Source of the DNA: UBA5951 sp012269555
Lineage (GTDB): Bacteria; Pseudomonadota; Alphaproteobacteria; Puniceispirillales; Puniceispirillaceae
Direction: 5' to 3'
NCBI GenBank assembly: GCA_038147755.1
Contig: JAYQTS010000002.1
Span: forward strand, 124,001 to 188,000
Length of the DNA: 64,000 nt
Positions 19,934-28,846 of the stretch are shown piece after piece. Each line of letters opens with the position of its first letter. Within the stretch, counting starts at the first letter, position 1. Below the pieces are notes generated by a model. That model searched no databases. It was given only the letters and a program-made list of their open reading frames with translations, and was not told the origin of the DNA. A program made the position numbers and the translations under genes.

Positions 19934-20404
19934 ATGTCTCGTCGTCATCGTGCAGTAAAACGTGAGGTCATTCCTGACCCTAAATTTAAAGACGTGGTAG
20001 TATCAAAATTCATGTCTTGCTTAATGTTTGATGGAAAACGGTCGCTCGCTGAAAGCATTGTTTACGGTGCTTTTGAACAAATCGAGAGTAAATCAGGAAA
20101 TGAGCCCGTAAAAGTTTTCCATGACGCACTGGAAAACGTTCGTCCTCATTTGGAGGTTAGGAGTAGGCGAGTTGGAGGGGCTACGTATCAAGTGCCGGTT
20201 GAAGTGCGGTCTGATAGAGCGCAAGCTCTAGCCATTCGCTGGCTCATAGATAGTTCGCGCAAAAGAGGAGAAAGAACAATGGTTGGCAGATTATCTGCTG
20301 AGCTTATTGATGCTGCCAATAATCGAGGTAATGCAGTAAAAAAGCGTGAAGACACGCACAAAATGGCTGAGGCAAACAGAGCGTTTGCGCACTATCGCTG
20401 GTAA
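19934..20404 (+). CDS. rpsG: 30S ribosomal protein S7
   Basis: S7 (156 residues) nucleates assembly of the 30S head and binds 16S rRNA at the E site. MSRRHRAVKREV, the DVVVSKFMSCLMFDGKRS helix, the beta-hairpin stretch RSRRVGGATYQVPVEV and the C-terminal MAEANRAFAHYRW are all conserved. A ribosome-binding site AAGGAG overlaps the end of rpsL 9 bp upstream. Length is the family standard. Confidence 0.97.
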   Translation: MSRRHRAVKREVIPDPKFKDVVVSKFMSCLMFDGKRSLAESIVYGAFEQIESKSGNEPVKVFHDALENVRPHLEVRSRRVGGATYQVPVEVRSDRAQALAIRWLIDSSRKRGERTMVGRLSAELIDAANNRGNAVKKREDTHKMAEANRAFAHYRW

Positions 20405-20425
20405 AAGGTTTCAGGAGTTAATTAA

Positions 20426-22564
20426 ATGTCGCGGGAATATACATTAGACAGATATCGTAATTTTGGGATAATGGCTCACATAGATGCGGGAAAGACAACC
20501 ACAACAGAACGTGTTCTATATTATACGGGTCGTTCACATAAAATAGGCGAGGTCCATGATGGTAATGCCACTATGGACTGGATGGAACAAGAACAAGAAC
20601 GGGGCATAACTATCACCTCAGCTGCAACTACCTGTTTTTGGTTTCGCACTGAAGATGGAGAAAACCCAACCCCGGAGTATGGAAAAGATGCAGATGAAGC
20701 CAAGTTTCGTTTTAACATCATTGATACGCCCGGCCACGTTGACTTTACGATAGAGGTAGAAAGGTCTCTCGCTGTTCTGGATGGCGCTGTTTGCGTGCTT
20801 GATGCTAATGCAGGGGTTGAACCGCAAACAGAAACCGTTTGGCGCCAAGCTGATAGATATAAAGTGCCTCGTGTAGTTTTCGTTAACAAAATGGATAAAA
20901 TTGGAGCTGATTTTTTTAACTGTATCCAGATGATATCTGACCGTACAGGTGCTACGCCCCTTCCGATACAAATGCCAATTGGATCTGAAAGTGAGTTCAC
21001 CGGTCTAATAGATTTGGTAACTATGAAAGAATGGGTGTGGCAAACCGAAGATCTGGGTGCTAGCTGGATAATAAAAGATATTCGTCCTGAGCTTCTAGAT
21101 AAAGCGCAAGAAATGCGCGCTGATATGATAGAAATAATAGTGGAACAAGATGATGATGTTATGGAAAAATTTTTGGAAGGCGAAGAGCCTGATGAATTGA
21201 CCATAAAAAGCCTAATTCGAAAAGGCACATTAGCAATGGATTTTGTGGCAGTAATATGTGGTTCAGCGTTTAAGAACAAAGGCGTTCAGCCCATGTTAAA
21301 CGCAGTTATCGACTTTTTGCCTGGTCCAAAGGATGTCCCTGACTATTTAGGGTTTGCGCCAGGTGACGATACAGAAACGCGTGATATTCCTAGAAAAGCA
21401 GATGACGCTGACCCATTTACAGGACTTGCATTTAAAATAATGAATGACCCATTTGTTGGTTCCTTAACCTTTCTTAGAATATATTCTGGTTGCCTGAAGA
21501 AAGGCGACTCTCTTTTGAATTCTACTAAAGGGAAGAAAGAACGCGTAGGACGAATGATGATGATGCACTCAAATAATAGAGAAGAAATCGAGGAAGCTTT
21601 TGCAGGGGACATCGTAGCCCTTGCAGGGATGAAAGAGACAACCACTGGAGATACTATTTGTGACCCTCTAAAACCTGTTGTTCTTGAAACCATGACTTTC
21701 CCCGACCCCGTCATTGAAATAGCAATTGAACCGAAATCTAAGAATGACCAAGAAAAGATGTCCGCAGGTCTTCAACGCCTTGCTGCAGAAGATCCGTCCT
21801 TCCAGGTGTCTTCAGATAATGAATCTGGTCAAACTATAATGAGAGGTATGGGAGAACTTCATCTTGATATCTTGGTTGATAGATTGAAGAGGGAATTCAA
21901 AGTGGAAGCCAACATTGGTGCACCGCAAGTAGCTTATCGTGAAACAATTACAAAAGATGTAGAAATTGATTATACGCATAAAAAACAATCGGGAGGTTCT
22001 GGGCAATTCGCAAGAGTGAAAATCAAGTTTGGACCACTGAAAGAGGGCGGTTTTCAATTTTCTAATTCGGTAGTTGGTGGGAATGTTCCCAGAGAATTCA
22101 TACCTGGTGTGGAAAAAGGTATAATCCAAGCAAAAGATACCGGAATAATAGCAGGGTTTCCAGTCATTGATTTTCAAGCAGAACTGGTCGATGGCGCTAG
22201 CCACGACGTGGACTCATCCGTGTTAGCTTTTGAAATCGCAGCGCGTGCTGCATTTCGTGATGCTATGTCAAAAGCAGCAGCGAGATTGCTCGAGCCAATA
22301 ATGAAAGTTGAGGTTATCACGCCTGAAGAATACATGGGTGATATAATAGGCGACCTGAATAGCCGCCGTGGAAACGTTGGAGGGATGGAACCTCGCGGAA
22401 ATGCACGCGCTATAGATGCTATGGTGCCTCTTGCAAATATGTTTGGATATATCAACACCCTGCGATCCATGAGTCAGGGGCGTGCCCAATATTCAATGCA
22501 ATTTGACCATTATGAACAAGTGCCTCAGGCCGTTGCAGACGAAGTTCGTGCCAAGTTGGCGTAA
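20426..22564 (+). CDS. fusA: Elongation factor G
   Basis: Translocation GTPase of 712 residues. G1 is AHIDAGKTTTTER, G2 lies in GITITSAATT, G3 is DTPGHVDF and G4 is NKMDKIGADF. After AATTCFWF there is an insert of about 20 polar residues (RTEDGENPTPEYGKDADEAK) before the G3 strand, as seen in Rhodobacterales and relatives. Domain IV has the SGGSGQFARVKIKF region and the C-terminal domain ends with MSQGRAQYSMQFDHYEQVP. It lies 21 bp after rpsG and 34 bp before tuf copy 2. Confidence 0.97.
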   Translation: MSREYTLDRYRNFGIMAHIDAGKTTTTERVLYYTGRSHKIGEVHDGNATMDWMEQEQERGITITSAATTCFWFRTEDGENPTPEYGKDADEAKFRFNIIDTPGHVDFTIEVERSLAVLDGAVCVLDANAGVEPQTETVWRQADRYKVPRVVFVNKMDKIGADFFNCIQMISDRTGATPLPIQMPIGSESEFTGLIDLVTMKEWVWQTEDLGASWIIKDIRPELLDKAQEMRADMIEIIVEQDDDVMEKFLEGEEPDELTIKSLIRKGTLAMDFVAVICGSAFKNKGVQPMLNAVIDFLPGPKDVPDYLGFAPGDDTETRDIPRKADDADPFTGLAFKIMNDPFVGSLTFLRIYSGCLKKGDSLLNSTKGKKERVGRMMMMHSNNREEIEEAFAGDIVALAGMKETTTGDTICDPLKPVVLETMTFPDPVIEIAIEPKSKNDQEKMSAGLQRLAAEDPSFQVSSDNESGQTIMRGMGELHLDILVDRLKREFKVEANIGAPQVAYRETITKDVEIDYTHKKQSGGSGQFARVKIKFGPLKEGGFQFSNSVVGGNVPREFIPGVEKGIIQAKDTGIIAGFPVIDFQAELVDGASHDVDSSVLAFEIAARAAFRDAMSKAAARLLEPIMKVEVITPEEYMGDIIGDLNSRRGNVGGMEPRGNARAIDAMVPLANMFGYINTLRSMSQGRAQYSMQFDHYEQVPQAVADEVRAKLA

Positions 22565-22598
22565 ATTAATTAGCTAGTTTTTATTAGGAGGGTATATC

Positions 22599-23789
22599 AT
22601 GTCCAAGGAAAAATTTGACCGTTCAAAACCACATTTAAACATCGGCACGATTGGCCATGTTGATCATGGTAAGACTACTTTGACAGCGGCTATTACTAAG
22701 GTAATGGCAGAGCAGGGTGGTGGAGAATTTCAGGCATATGATCAGATTGACAAAGCTCCAGAGGAGCGTGCGCGTGGTATTACTATTTCTACGGCGCACG
22801 TTGAGTATGAGACAGAAAATCGTCACTATGCTCACGTAGACTGTCCTGGTCACGCTGATTATGTTAAAAATATGATAACTGGTGCAGCACAGATGGATGG
22901 AGCGATACTAGTTGTTTCAGCAGCAGACGGCCCGATGCCGCAGACACGTGAGCACATATTATTAGCAAGACAAGTAGGTGTTCCAGCACTATGTGTGTTC
23001 ATGAATAAAGTGGATCAGGTTGATGATGAAGAACTATTAGAGCTTGTTGAAATGGAAATACGAGAATTGTTGAGTTCTTATGATTTTCCAGGAGATGATA
23101 TTCCGATTGTGAAAGGCTCAGCGCTTGCCGCATTAGAAGGTGGCAGTGAAGAGATTGGCCGCAATGCAATATTGGAGTTAATGAAAGAGGTTGATGCATA
23201 TATACCGCAGCCAGATCGTCCAAAGGATCAGGCATTTTTAATGCCAATTGAAGATGTTTTTTCAATATCTGGTCGTGGAACAGTTGTAACAGGCAGGATT
23301 GAGCGTGGTATTTTGAATGTAGGCGAAGAGATTGAAATTATTGGTCTTAAAGATACTACAAAGACAACTTGTACTGGTGTTGAGATGTTCCGCAAGCTGT
23401 TAGATCAAGGCGAAGCAGGTGACAACGTAGGAGTGCTGTTAAGAGGTACTAAGCGAGAAGAGGTTGAGCGTGGTCAGGTATTAGCTAAGCCAGGTAGTAT
23501 TACACCTCATACAACATTTAAATGCGAGGCATATGTGCTAAATAAGGATGAGGGAGGGCGTCATACGCCATTTTTCTCAAATTATCGTCCTCAGTTCTAT
23601 TTTCGTACCACAGATGTAACTGGTTCAGTCGAACTTCCGTCAGGTACAGAAATGGTGATGCCAGGAGATAATGTTGCGATGACGGTAACGCTAATAGCGC
23701 CAATTGCAATGGATGAAGGTCTGCGTTTTGCTATTCGAGAAGGTGGTCGTACGGTTGGCGCTGGAGTTGTATCGTCTATCGTTAAGTAA
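22599..23789 (+). CDS. tuf: Elongation factor Tu, copy 2
   Basis: Encodes the same 396-residue protein as the gene at 2027-3217, with the same G motifs (GHVDHGKTT, DCPGHADY, NKVD). This is the str-operon copy behind fusA, with a stronger ribosome-binding site (AGGAGGGT, about 7 bp upstream) than copy 1. It is followed by the copied hairpin and then rpsJ, so S10-operon transcription must pass or restart after that hairpin. Confidence 0.98.
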   Translation: MSKEKFDRSKPHLNIGTIGHVDHGKTTLTAAITKVMAEQGGGEFQAYDQIDKAPEERARGITISTAHVEYETENRHYAHVDCPGHADYVKNMITGAAQMDGAILVVSAADGPMPQTREHILLARQVGVPALCVFMNKVDQVDDEELLELVEMEIRELLSSYDFPGDDIPIVKGSALAALEGGSEEIGRNAILELMKEVDAYIPQPDRPKDQAFLMPIEDVFSISGRGTVVTGRIERGILNVGEEIEIIGLKDTTKTTCTGVEMFRKLLDQGEAGDNVGVLLRGTKREEVERGQVLAKPGSITPHTTFKCEAYVLNKDEGGRHTPFFSNYRPQFYFRTTDVTGSVELPSGTEMVMPGDNVAMTVTLIAPIAMDEGLRFAIREGGRTVGAGVVSSIVK

Positions 23790-23799
23790 ATGAGTTATG

Positions 23800-23832
23800 A
23801 GAGAGGCACTTTGCCTCTCTTTAATGTTTTTT
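23800..23832 (+). terminator. Intrinsic terminator-like hairpin after tuf copy 2
   Basis: Same 9-bp stem, CTT loop and TTAATGTTTTTT tail as after copy 1. Here it lies only 50 bp before rpsJ inside the ribosomal protein cluster, so it probably acts as a partial terminator or has been carried in by gene conversion. Confidence 0.6.
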
Positions 23833-23849
23833 GAAGAAGGAATAATTCT

Positions 23850-24158
23850 ATGGATAACCAGAATATCCGCATTCGGTTAAAAGCCTTTGACCATCGTATT
23901 TTAGATCAGTCAACTAGTGAGATTGTAAATACAGCAAAGCGCACTGGTGCAAATGTTCGTGGACCTATTCCTTTGCCAACAGATATGCGTCGGTTTACTG
24001 TGCTTCGTTCTCCTCATATTGATAAAAAAAGTCGTGAGCAGTTTGAAATGCGCACACATAAACGATTGTTAGATATTATTGACCCAACACCACAGACAGT
24101 TGACGCACTTATGAAATTGGATTTGGCTGCTGGTGTAGATGTAGAAATTAAGCTTTAA
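23850..24158 (+). CDS. rpsJ: 30S ribosomal protein S10
   Basis: S10 (102 residues) belongs to the 30S head; its free form (NusE) also joins Nus antitermination complexes. Typical stretches are IRIRLKAFDHRILDQS, RGPIPLPTDMRRFTVLRSPH and the C-terminal LAAGVDVEIKL. First gene of the S10 operon. A ribosome-binding site GAAGGAA lies about 10 bp upstream of the ATG. Confidence 0.97.
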   Translation: MDNQNIRIRLKAFDHRILDQSTSEIVNTAKRTGANVRGPIPLPTDMRRFTVLRSPHIDKKSREQFEMRTHKRLLDIIDPTPQTVDALMKLDLAAGVDVEIKL

Positions 24159-24181
24159 AGCAAAGGTGAGGTAACAGCGTT

Positions 24182-25036
24182 ATGCGTAGCGGTGTAATAG
24201 CAAAAAAAATAGGTATGACTCGTGTATTTAACGAGGGTGGCCAGCATATTCCAGTTACTGTTCTGCAAATGGATACAGTTCAAGTAGTTGGGGTTCGGAA
24301 TCAAGAACGAGATGGTTACACAGCTGTTCAATTAGGTGCCGGGTCGGTCAAGGTTAAGAATGTATCCGCAGCGATGAGGGGCCATTTTGCGAAGGCGTCA
24401 GTATTACCAAAACGCAAAATTGCAGAATTTAGGGTTTCGGAAGATGCGATGTTAGATGTTGGTGCTACATTAGCGCCTAGCCATTTCGTGCCTGGTCAAA
24501 TTATAGATGTTGTCGGAACCTCCCATGGGAAGGGTTTCGCTGGGGCAATGAAGCGACACAATTTTGGTGGTTTGCGCGCCTCTCATGGTGTATCCCTTTC
24601 ACATCGCTCGCACGGTTCCACCGGTCAGTGTCAAGACCCCGGCAAGGTATTTAAGGGTAAAAAAATGGCAGGGCATTTAGGTGCCCAAAGAGTGACAGTA
24701 CAAAATCTGGAAATTGTTACCGTTGATGATGAAAGTGGAGTAATTTTGGTTCAAGGTTCAGTGCCAGGTCCAAAGAATGGGTGGATATTAATAACAGATG
24801 CAGTGAAGAAAATTCGTCCTGATTCAGCACCATTTCCTGCAGGTCTCCTAGTTGAAAATTCTAACGTTCAAAATGTAGATGAAACAATAAATTCTGATGA
24901 TGAAAGTAAAATGCAAACCGCAACTGAATCTCCTGAATCAGAAGCAGCAAAAGATAATATGAGTGAACAGTCTAATGAGACTGAAATGCCGGCTGATGCA
25001 GGTGCTGAAAATGAAAGTGCAAGTGATGAAAGTTGA
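24182..25036 (+). CDS. rplC: 50S ribosomal protein L3 with long acidic C-terminal tail
   Basis: L3 binds 23S rRNA near the peptidyl transferase centre. MRSGVIAKKIGMTRVF opens it, GKGFAGAMKRHNFGG and SHGVSLSHRSHGSTGQ include the conserved glutamine that is methylated in many bacteria, and GPKNGWILITDAVKK ends the usual fold. At 284 residues it is far longer than E. coli L3 (209). About 60 extra residues from near 220 onward are rich in D, E, S and N (for example SDDESKMQT and ENESASDES). The tail is in frame and its end overlaps the start of rplD, so it is not a frame error. Confidence 0.95.
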   Translation: MRSGVIAKKIGMTRVFNEGGQHIPVTVLQMDTVQVVGVRNQERDGYTAVQLGAGSVKVKNVSAAMRGHFAKASVLPKRKIAEFRVSEDAMLDVGATLAPSHFVPGQIIDVVGTSHGKGFAGAMKRHNFGGLRASHGVSLSHRSHGSTGQCQDPGKVFKGKKMAGHLGAQRVTVQNLEIVTVDDESGVILVQGSVPGPKNGWILITDAVKKIRPDSAPFPAGLLVENSNVQNVDETINSDDESKMQTATESPESEAAKDNMSEQSNETEMPADAGAENESASDES

Positions 25037-25643
25037 ATTAAAATCAATTGTCAATAAAAAAACAAGTAATATAGAATTGGCAGATAGCGTTTTCGGCATA
25101 GTTCCTCGGGAAGATATCGTAGCGAGGGTGGTTAAATGGCAATTAGCAAAACGCCGTGCAGGAACGCATAAAGTCAAATCGCGCTCAGAAATAGCAAAGA
25201 CTGGGGCTAAAATGTTTCGGCAAAAAGGAACTGGTAGGGCTCGACACGGACCGGGGTCAGTTGTTCAGTTCAGAGGTGGTGGGGTAGTGCATGGACCGGT
25301 CGTGAGAGATCATGGGCATGACCTTCCTAAAAAGATCCGTAAATTAGGACTTCGTTCTGTTTTATCTGCTAAGGCCGCTTCTGGAAAATTATTAATTGTT
25401 GATAAGCTACAATCTGACGGAAAAACTGCCTCACTTAGAGCAAAATTACATGCTTTAGGGGTATCAAATGCCTTAATTATCGGAGACGAGAAGTTAGACA
25501 ATCAGTTTGCACAAGCTGCCGCTAATATTCCACTAGTTGATGTTCTGCCATCTCAGGGTATTAATGTATATGATGCGGTTCGCCGTGACATGTTGGTGAT
25601 GACTAAAGAAGCGGTTAATTATGTTGAGGAGCGTTTAAAATGA
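25026..25643 (+). CDS. rplD: 50S ribosomal protein L4
   Basis: L4 lines the exit tunnel and, in some bacteria, represses the S10 operon. The frame opens at 24963, but the ATG at 25026 gives the family start MKVELKSI. It overlaps the last 11 bases of rplC. Conserved parts are VVKWQLAKRRAGTHKVKSR, the tunnel loop KGTGRARHGP and RKLGLRSVLSAKA. Repaired length with this start is 205 residues. The stop overlaps the rplW start by 4 bp. Confidence 0.95.
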   Translation: MKVELKSIVNKKTSNIELADSVFGIVPREDIVARVVKWQLAKRRAGTHKVKSRSEIAKTGAKMFRQKGTGRARHGPGSVVQFRGGGVVHGPVVRDHGHDLPKKIRKLGLRSVLSAKAASGKLLIVDKLQSDGKTASLRAKLHALGVSNALIIGDEKLDNQFAQAAANIPLVDVLPSQGINVYDAVRRDMLVMTKEAVNYVEERLK

Positions 25644-25966
25644 GCATTCGCCCCAAAAAGCCAGTAGTAACAAGGGTTAGCCAAGCAAAGGCATACGATA
25701 CAATTGTGCGTCCTGTAATAACCGAAAAAGCAACAATGTCGAGTGAGAACGGACAAGTATCCTTTGTTGTTCGCAATGATGCTACCAAGCCAGAAATTAA
25801 GGCTGCCGTAGAAATGTTATTTGATGTGAAGGTTGTTACCGTTAATACTCTGATTACCAAAGGTAAAATAAAAATGTTCAGAGGGCGTAAAGGGCGTCGT
25901 AGTGATGTAAAAAAAGCAATTGTTACCCTGGCTGAAGGCCAATCAATTGAAATAATGGGAGCATAA
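25640..25966 (+). CDS. rplW: 50S ribosomal protein L23
   Basis: L23 (108 residues) sits at the tunnel exit and docks trigger factor and SRP. The core YDTIVRPVITEKATMSSE and the KPEIKAAVEMLFDVKVVTVNT strand-helix are conserved, with GKIKMFRGRKGRRSDVKKA at the basic loop. A short N-terminal extension (about 17 residues) precedes the usual fold. Start overlaps the rplD stop (ATGA). Confidence 0.96.
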   Translation: MSIRPKKPVVTRVSQAKAYDTIVRPVITEKATMSSENGQVSFVVRNDATKPEIKAAVEMLFDVKVVTVNTLITKGKIKMFRGRKGRRSDVKKAIVTLAEGQSIEIMGA

Positions 25967-25969
25967 GAT

Positions 25970-26794
25970 ATGGCGTTAAAGAAGTTTAACCCCATTACCC
26001 CTGGCCAGCGCGGCTTAGTAATAGTGGATAGGTCTAACTTGTATAAAGGAGACCCTGTAAAAAAACTTACGCAAGGTTTGCACAAGACAGGTGGTCGAAA
26101 TAACTCAGGGCATGTCACTTCGTGGCATCGTGGGGGCGGTCACAAGCGCAAGTATCGTGTGATCGATTTTAAACGTCGTAAATTTGACATCAAAGGTACA
26201 GTAGAACGAATAGAGTATGACCCTAATAGAACAGCATTTATTGCACTCATAACATATGAAGATGGCGAGCAGTCATACATTTTAGCCCCACAAAGACTAT
26301 CACCTGGTGACATAGTCGAGGCTGGACCGAAAGCTGATATTAAACCCGGAAATGCGCTTCCTATTTCCAATATTCCAGTTGGAACACTAATTCATAATAT
26401 TGAGTTAAAACCCGGGAAAGGGGGGCAGCTTGCTCGGTCTGCCGGAACCTATGTACAATTAGTTGGACGAGATAGAGGATACGCTATTTTGCGTCTTACA
26501 TCTGGTGAGGTTCGTCTGGTAAGATCCGAATGCATGGCGTCCATTGGAGCTGTATCGAACCCAGACCAGCAAAATATAAAAATTGGAAAAGCTGGACGAA
26601 ATAGATGGCTTGGAAAGAGACCACATGTGCGCGGCGTAGTGATGAACCCAGTTGACCACCCTCATGGTGGTGGTGAAGGCAGGACTTCTGGTGGTCGTCA
26701 TCCCGTTACGCCTTGGGGAAAACCAACAAAAGGAAAGCGCACTCGTAATAACAAAAAAACAGACCGCTTGATTGTGCGGCGACGTAAACCTTAA
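25970..26794 (+). CDS. rplB: 50S ribosomal protein L2
   Basis: L2 (274 residues) joins the subunits and supports peptidyl transfer. GGGHKRKYRVIDFKR, EYDPNRTAFIALI, the GSMVQLV-like GTYVQLVGRD and the catalytic-site loop RGVVMNPVDHPHGGGEGRT, with its conserved histidine, are all present. Length is standard. It starts 4 bp after rplW. Confidence 0.98.
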   Translation: MALKKFNPITPGQRGLVIVDRSNLYKGDPVKKLTQGLHKTGGRNNSGHVTSWHRGGGHKRKYRVIDFKRRKFDIKGTVERIEYDPNRTAFIALITYEDGEQSYILAPQRLSPGDIVEAGPKADIKPGNALPISNIPVGTLIHNIELKPGKGGQLARSAGTYVQLVGRDRGYAILRLTSGEVRLVRSECMASIGAVSNPDQQNIKIGKAGRNRWLGKRPHVRGVVMNPVDHPHGGGEGRTSGGRHPVTPWGKPTKGKRTRNNKKTDRLIVRRRKP

Positions 26795-26809
26795 AGGAGC
26801 ATATCACCT

Positions 26810-27085
26810 ATGGCACGCTCAGTTTGGAAAGGCCCGTTTGTTGATGGGTATTTATTGAAAAAAGCAGAAAAAGCAGCTGCTTCACAGCGTAATGATGTTG
26901 TGAAGATTTGGTCACGTAGGTCTACGATATTACCACAATTTGTTGGCATTACATTTGGTGTTTACAACGGTAAGAAATTTATCCCTGTTTCCGTCTCAGA
27001 AGACATGGTTGGTCACAAATTTGGTGAGTTTGCGCCTACACGCACTTACTATGGCCACGCAGCTGATAAAAAATCTAAGAGGTAG
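26810..27085 (+). CDS. rpsS: 30S ribosomal protein S19
   Basis: S19 (91 residues) forms the head-to-50S bridge with S13. RSVWKGPFVDGYLLKK, WSRRSTILPQFVG and KFGEFAPTRTYYGHAADKK match the family throughout. The ribosome-binding site AAAGGAG lies upstream of the ATG. rplV starts 9 bp downstream. Confidence 0.97.
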   Translation: MARSVWKGPFVDGYLLKKAEKAAASQRNDVVKIWSRRSTILPQFVGITFGVYNGKKFIPVSVSEDMVGHKFGEFAPTRTYYGHAADKKSKR

Positions 27086-27093
27086 TGTTTGTT

Positions 27094-27474
27094 ATGGGAA
27101 AGAAATCAATGCCACGCCCTGTTGCAGATAATGAGGCAAGAGCTGTGGTAAAAAATATAAGGATAAGTCCTCAAAAACTAAATTTAGTTGCTACCATGAT
27201 CAGAAAAATGGATGTGAGTAAAGCACTTGCAGCGCTTGAGTTTTCAAGGCGCAGAATATCTAACGATGTTAAAAAAGCACTCGAATCAGCAATCGCAAAC
27301 GCTGAAAATAATCATTCTTTAGATGTAGATAGGCTTGTTGTTAAAGAGGCTTATGTTGGAAAGTCGGTTGTAATGAAAAGATTCCGCGCTAGAGCTAGGG
27401 GTCGCGGTTCTCGTATTTTAAAGCCATTATCACATTTAACAATTGTGGTAAGTGAGAAAGAGGAGCAGGCATAA
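27094..27474 (+). CDS. rplV: 50S ribosomal protein L22
   Basis: L22 (126 residues) lines the exit tunnel. ISPQKLNLVATMIRKMDV, ALEFSRRRISNDVKKALESA and the tunnel hairpin MKRFRARARGRGSRILKPLS are conserved. An upstream GTG at 27085 is in frame, but the ATG at 27094 (MGKKSMPRP) is the better start. The final A of its stop overlaps the rpsC start. Confidence 0.96.
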   Translation: MGKKSMPRPVADNEARAVVKNIRISPQKLNLVATMIRKMDVSKALAALEFSRRRISNDVKKALESAIANAENNHSLDVDRLVVKEAYVGKSVVMKRFRARARGRGSRILKPLSHLTIVVSEKEEQA

Positions 27475-28169
27475 TGGGCCAAAAGATTAAGCCTATCGGA
27501 CTTAGAGTTGGCATTAACCGCACGTGGGACTCACGTTGGTTTGCAGGGAGAACCTATGGAGAATTGCTCCACAAAGACATTGAACTCCGTTCTCATCTCA
27601 TGAAGCGATTAAAACCTGCTGGTATTAGCAGAGTGGTTATAGAAAGGCCTGCAGGTCGTGCTAGAATAACAATCTATGCAGGTCGCCCTGGCTTAATTAT
27701 TGGAAAAAAAGGGCAGGATATAGAAAATCTTCGTCTTGACCTTGCCAAACGAGTTGGCTCAGACGTTAGTCTTAATATTGTCGAAGTTCGCAAACCTGAG
27801 ATAGACGCAAAATTGGTTGCTGAAAATATAGCACAGCAGTTAGAAAGACGTGTTGGTTTCAGGCGTGCTATGAAGCGGGCTGTTCAATCTGCAATGAGGC
27901 TTGGTGCGTTAGGAGTAAGAATTAATTGCTCCGGCCGTCTTGGGGGTGCAGAAATTGCACGTACAGAGTGGTATCGCGAGGGTAGAGTTCCATTACATAC
28001 TTTACGTGCAGAAGTTGATTATGCAGAGGCTACTGCGTTTACTACCTATGGTGCAAACGGAATAAAAGTATGGATTTTTAAAGGCGAAGTAATGACGCAT
28101 GATCCGATGGCACAAGATAAACGACTTGCAGAGCAGACCTCAAGCGCTGCTCCCCGAAATAACGTTTAA
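27474..28169 (+). CDS. rpsC: 30S ribosomal protein S3
   Basis: S3 (231 residues) sits at the mRNA entry tunnel. GQKIKPIGLRVGINRTWDSR opens the protein, the KH domain has GRPGLIIGKKGQDIENLR, and the C-terminal domain has GRLGGAEIARTEWYREGRVP and LHTLRAEVDYAEATAFTTYG. Normal length with a short basic tail. It overlaps rplV by one base. Confidence 0.97.
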   Translation: MGQKIKPIGLRVGINRTWDSRWFAGRTYGELLHKDIELRSHLMKRLKPAGISRVVIERPAGRARITIYAGRPGLIIGKKGQDIENLRLDLAKRVGSDVSLNIVEVRKPEIDAKLVAENIAQQLERRVGFRRAMKRAVQSAMRLGALGVRINCSGRLGGAEIARTEWYREGRVPLHTLRAEVDYAEATAFTTYGANGIKVWIFKGEVMTHDPMAQDKRLAEQTSSAAPRNNV

Positions 28170-28185
28170 TAGAGGAGATTGAGGG

Positions 28186-28605
28186 ATGCTTTCGCCAAAA
28201 CGAACAAAATTTCGAAAGGCTCATAAAGGTCGTATTCATGGAAACTCAAAAGGAGGAACGCAGCTTAATTTTGGTTCTTACGGATTAAAGGCTGTATCTC
28301 CTGAACGAATTACCGCTCGTCAAATCGAGGCTGCGCGTCGTGCAATAACTCGTCATTTGCGTCGTGCTGGACGCGTATGGATAAGAATTTTTCCTGATGT
28401 ACCAGTTTCAAGTAAGCCTGCAGAGGTAAGAATGGGTAAAGGAAAGGGGTCACCTGAATTTTGGGTGGCCCGCGTAGCACCAGGTAGGATTCTGTTTGAA
28501 ATAGATGGTGTTTCTTGGGATTTAGCGAACGAAGCATTAAAGTTGGCATCCGCTAAACTGCCAATAAATACAAGAATAGTCCGAAGGTTGGGTGATACAG
28601 GGTAA
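28186..28605 (+). CDS. rplP: 50S ribosomal protein L16
   Basis: L16 (139 residues) binds near the A-site tRNA elbow. MLSPKRTKFRKAHKGRIHG, GLKAVSPERITARQIEAARR and AEVRMGKGKGSPEFWVARV are conserved, the last containing the arginine region that is hydroxylated in some bacteria. Length is standard. The ribosome-binding site GAGGAG precedes the ATG. Confidence 0.97.
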   Translation: MLSPKRTKFRKAHKGRIHGNSKGGTQLNFGSYGLKAVSPERITARQIEAARRAITRHLRRAGRVWIRIFPDVPVSSKPAEVRMGKGKGSPEFWVARVAPGRILFEIDGVSWDLANEALKLASAKLPINTRIVRRLGDTG

Positions 28606-28620
28606 TAGTGGAGATTAGAG

Positions 28621-28842
28621 ATGGCAACAGTGAAAGCTTCTGAAATGCGAGCACAAACAAGTGATGAATTAAAGACAAAGTTAGTTTCATTAAAAAAGGA
28701 ACAGTTTAATCTAAGATTTAAAGTCGCTTCTGGTGAAAATGAAAATTCTTCGAGAATTCGTATTATAAGGCGCGAAATAGCGCGGTTAAAAACAGTACTT
28801 TCGGAAAAAATTGTGATGACCAGCAAAGAGACAGGAAAATAA
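28621..28842 (+). CDS. rpmC: 50S ribosomal protein L29
   Basis: L29 (73 residues) is a two-helix protein at the tunnel exit near L23. Typical sequence is KASEMRAQTSDELKTKLVSL, then KEQFNLRFKVASGE and RIRIIRREIARLKTVLSEK. Length fits the family. rpsQ begins 4 bp later. Confidence 0.95.
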   Translation: MATVKASEMRAQTSDELKTKLVSLKKEQFNLRFKVASGENENSSRIRIIRREIARLKTVLSEKIVMTSKETGK

Positions 28843-28846
28843 TACT

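Larger units (their letters stand above)
22597..23833 (+). repeat. tuf long direct repeat, copy 2
   Basis: Second copy of the 1237-bp segment at 2025-3261, in the same orientation 20,572 bp away. Base differences seen include ACAAAG/ACTAAG, GCGTAT/GCATAT, CTTGCT/CTTGCC, AACGCA/AATGCA and GGCAGT/GGTAGT, all silent. Confidence 0.93.
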
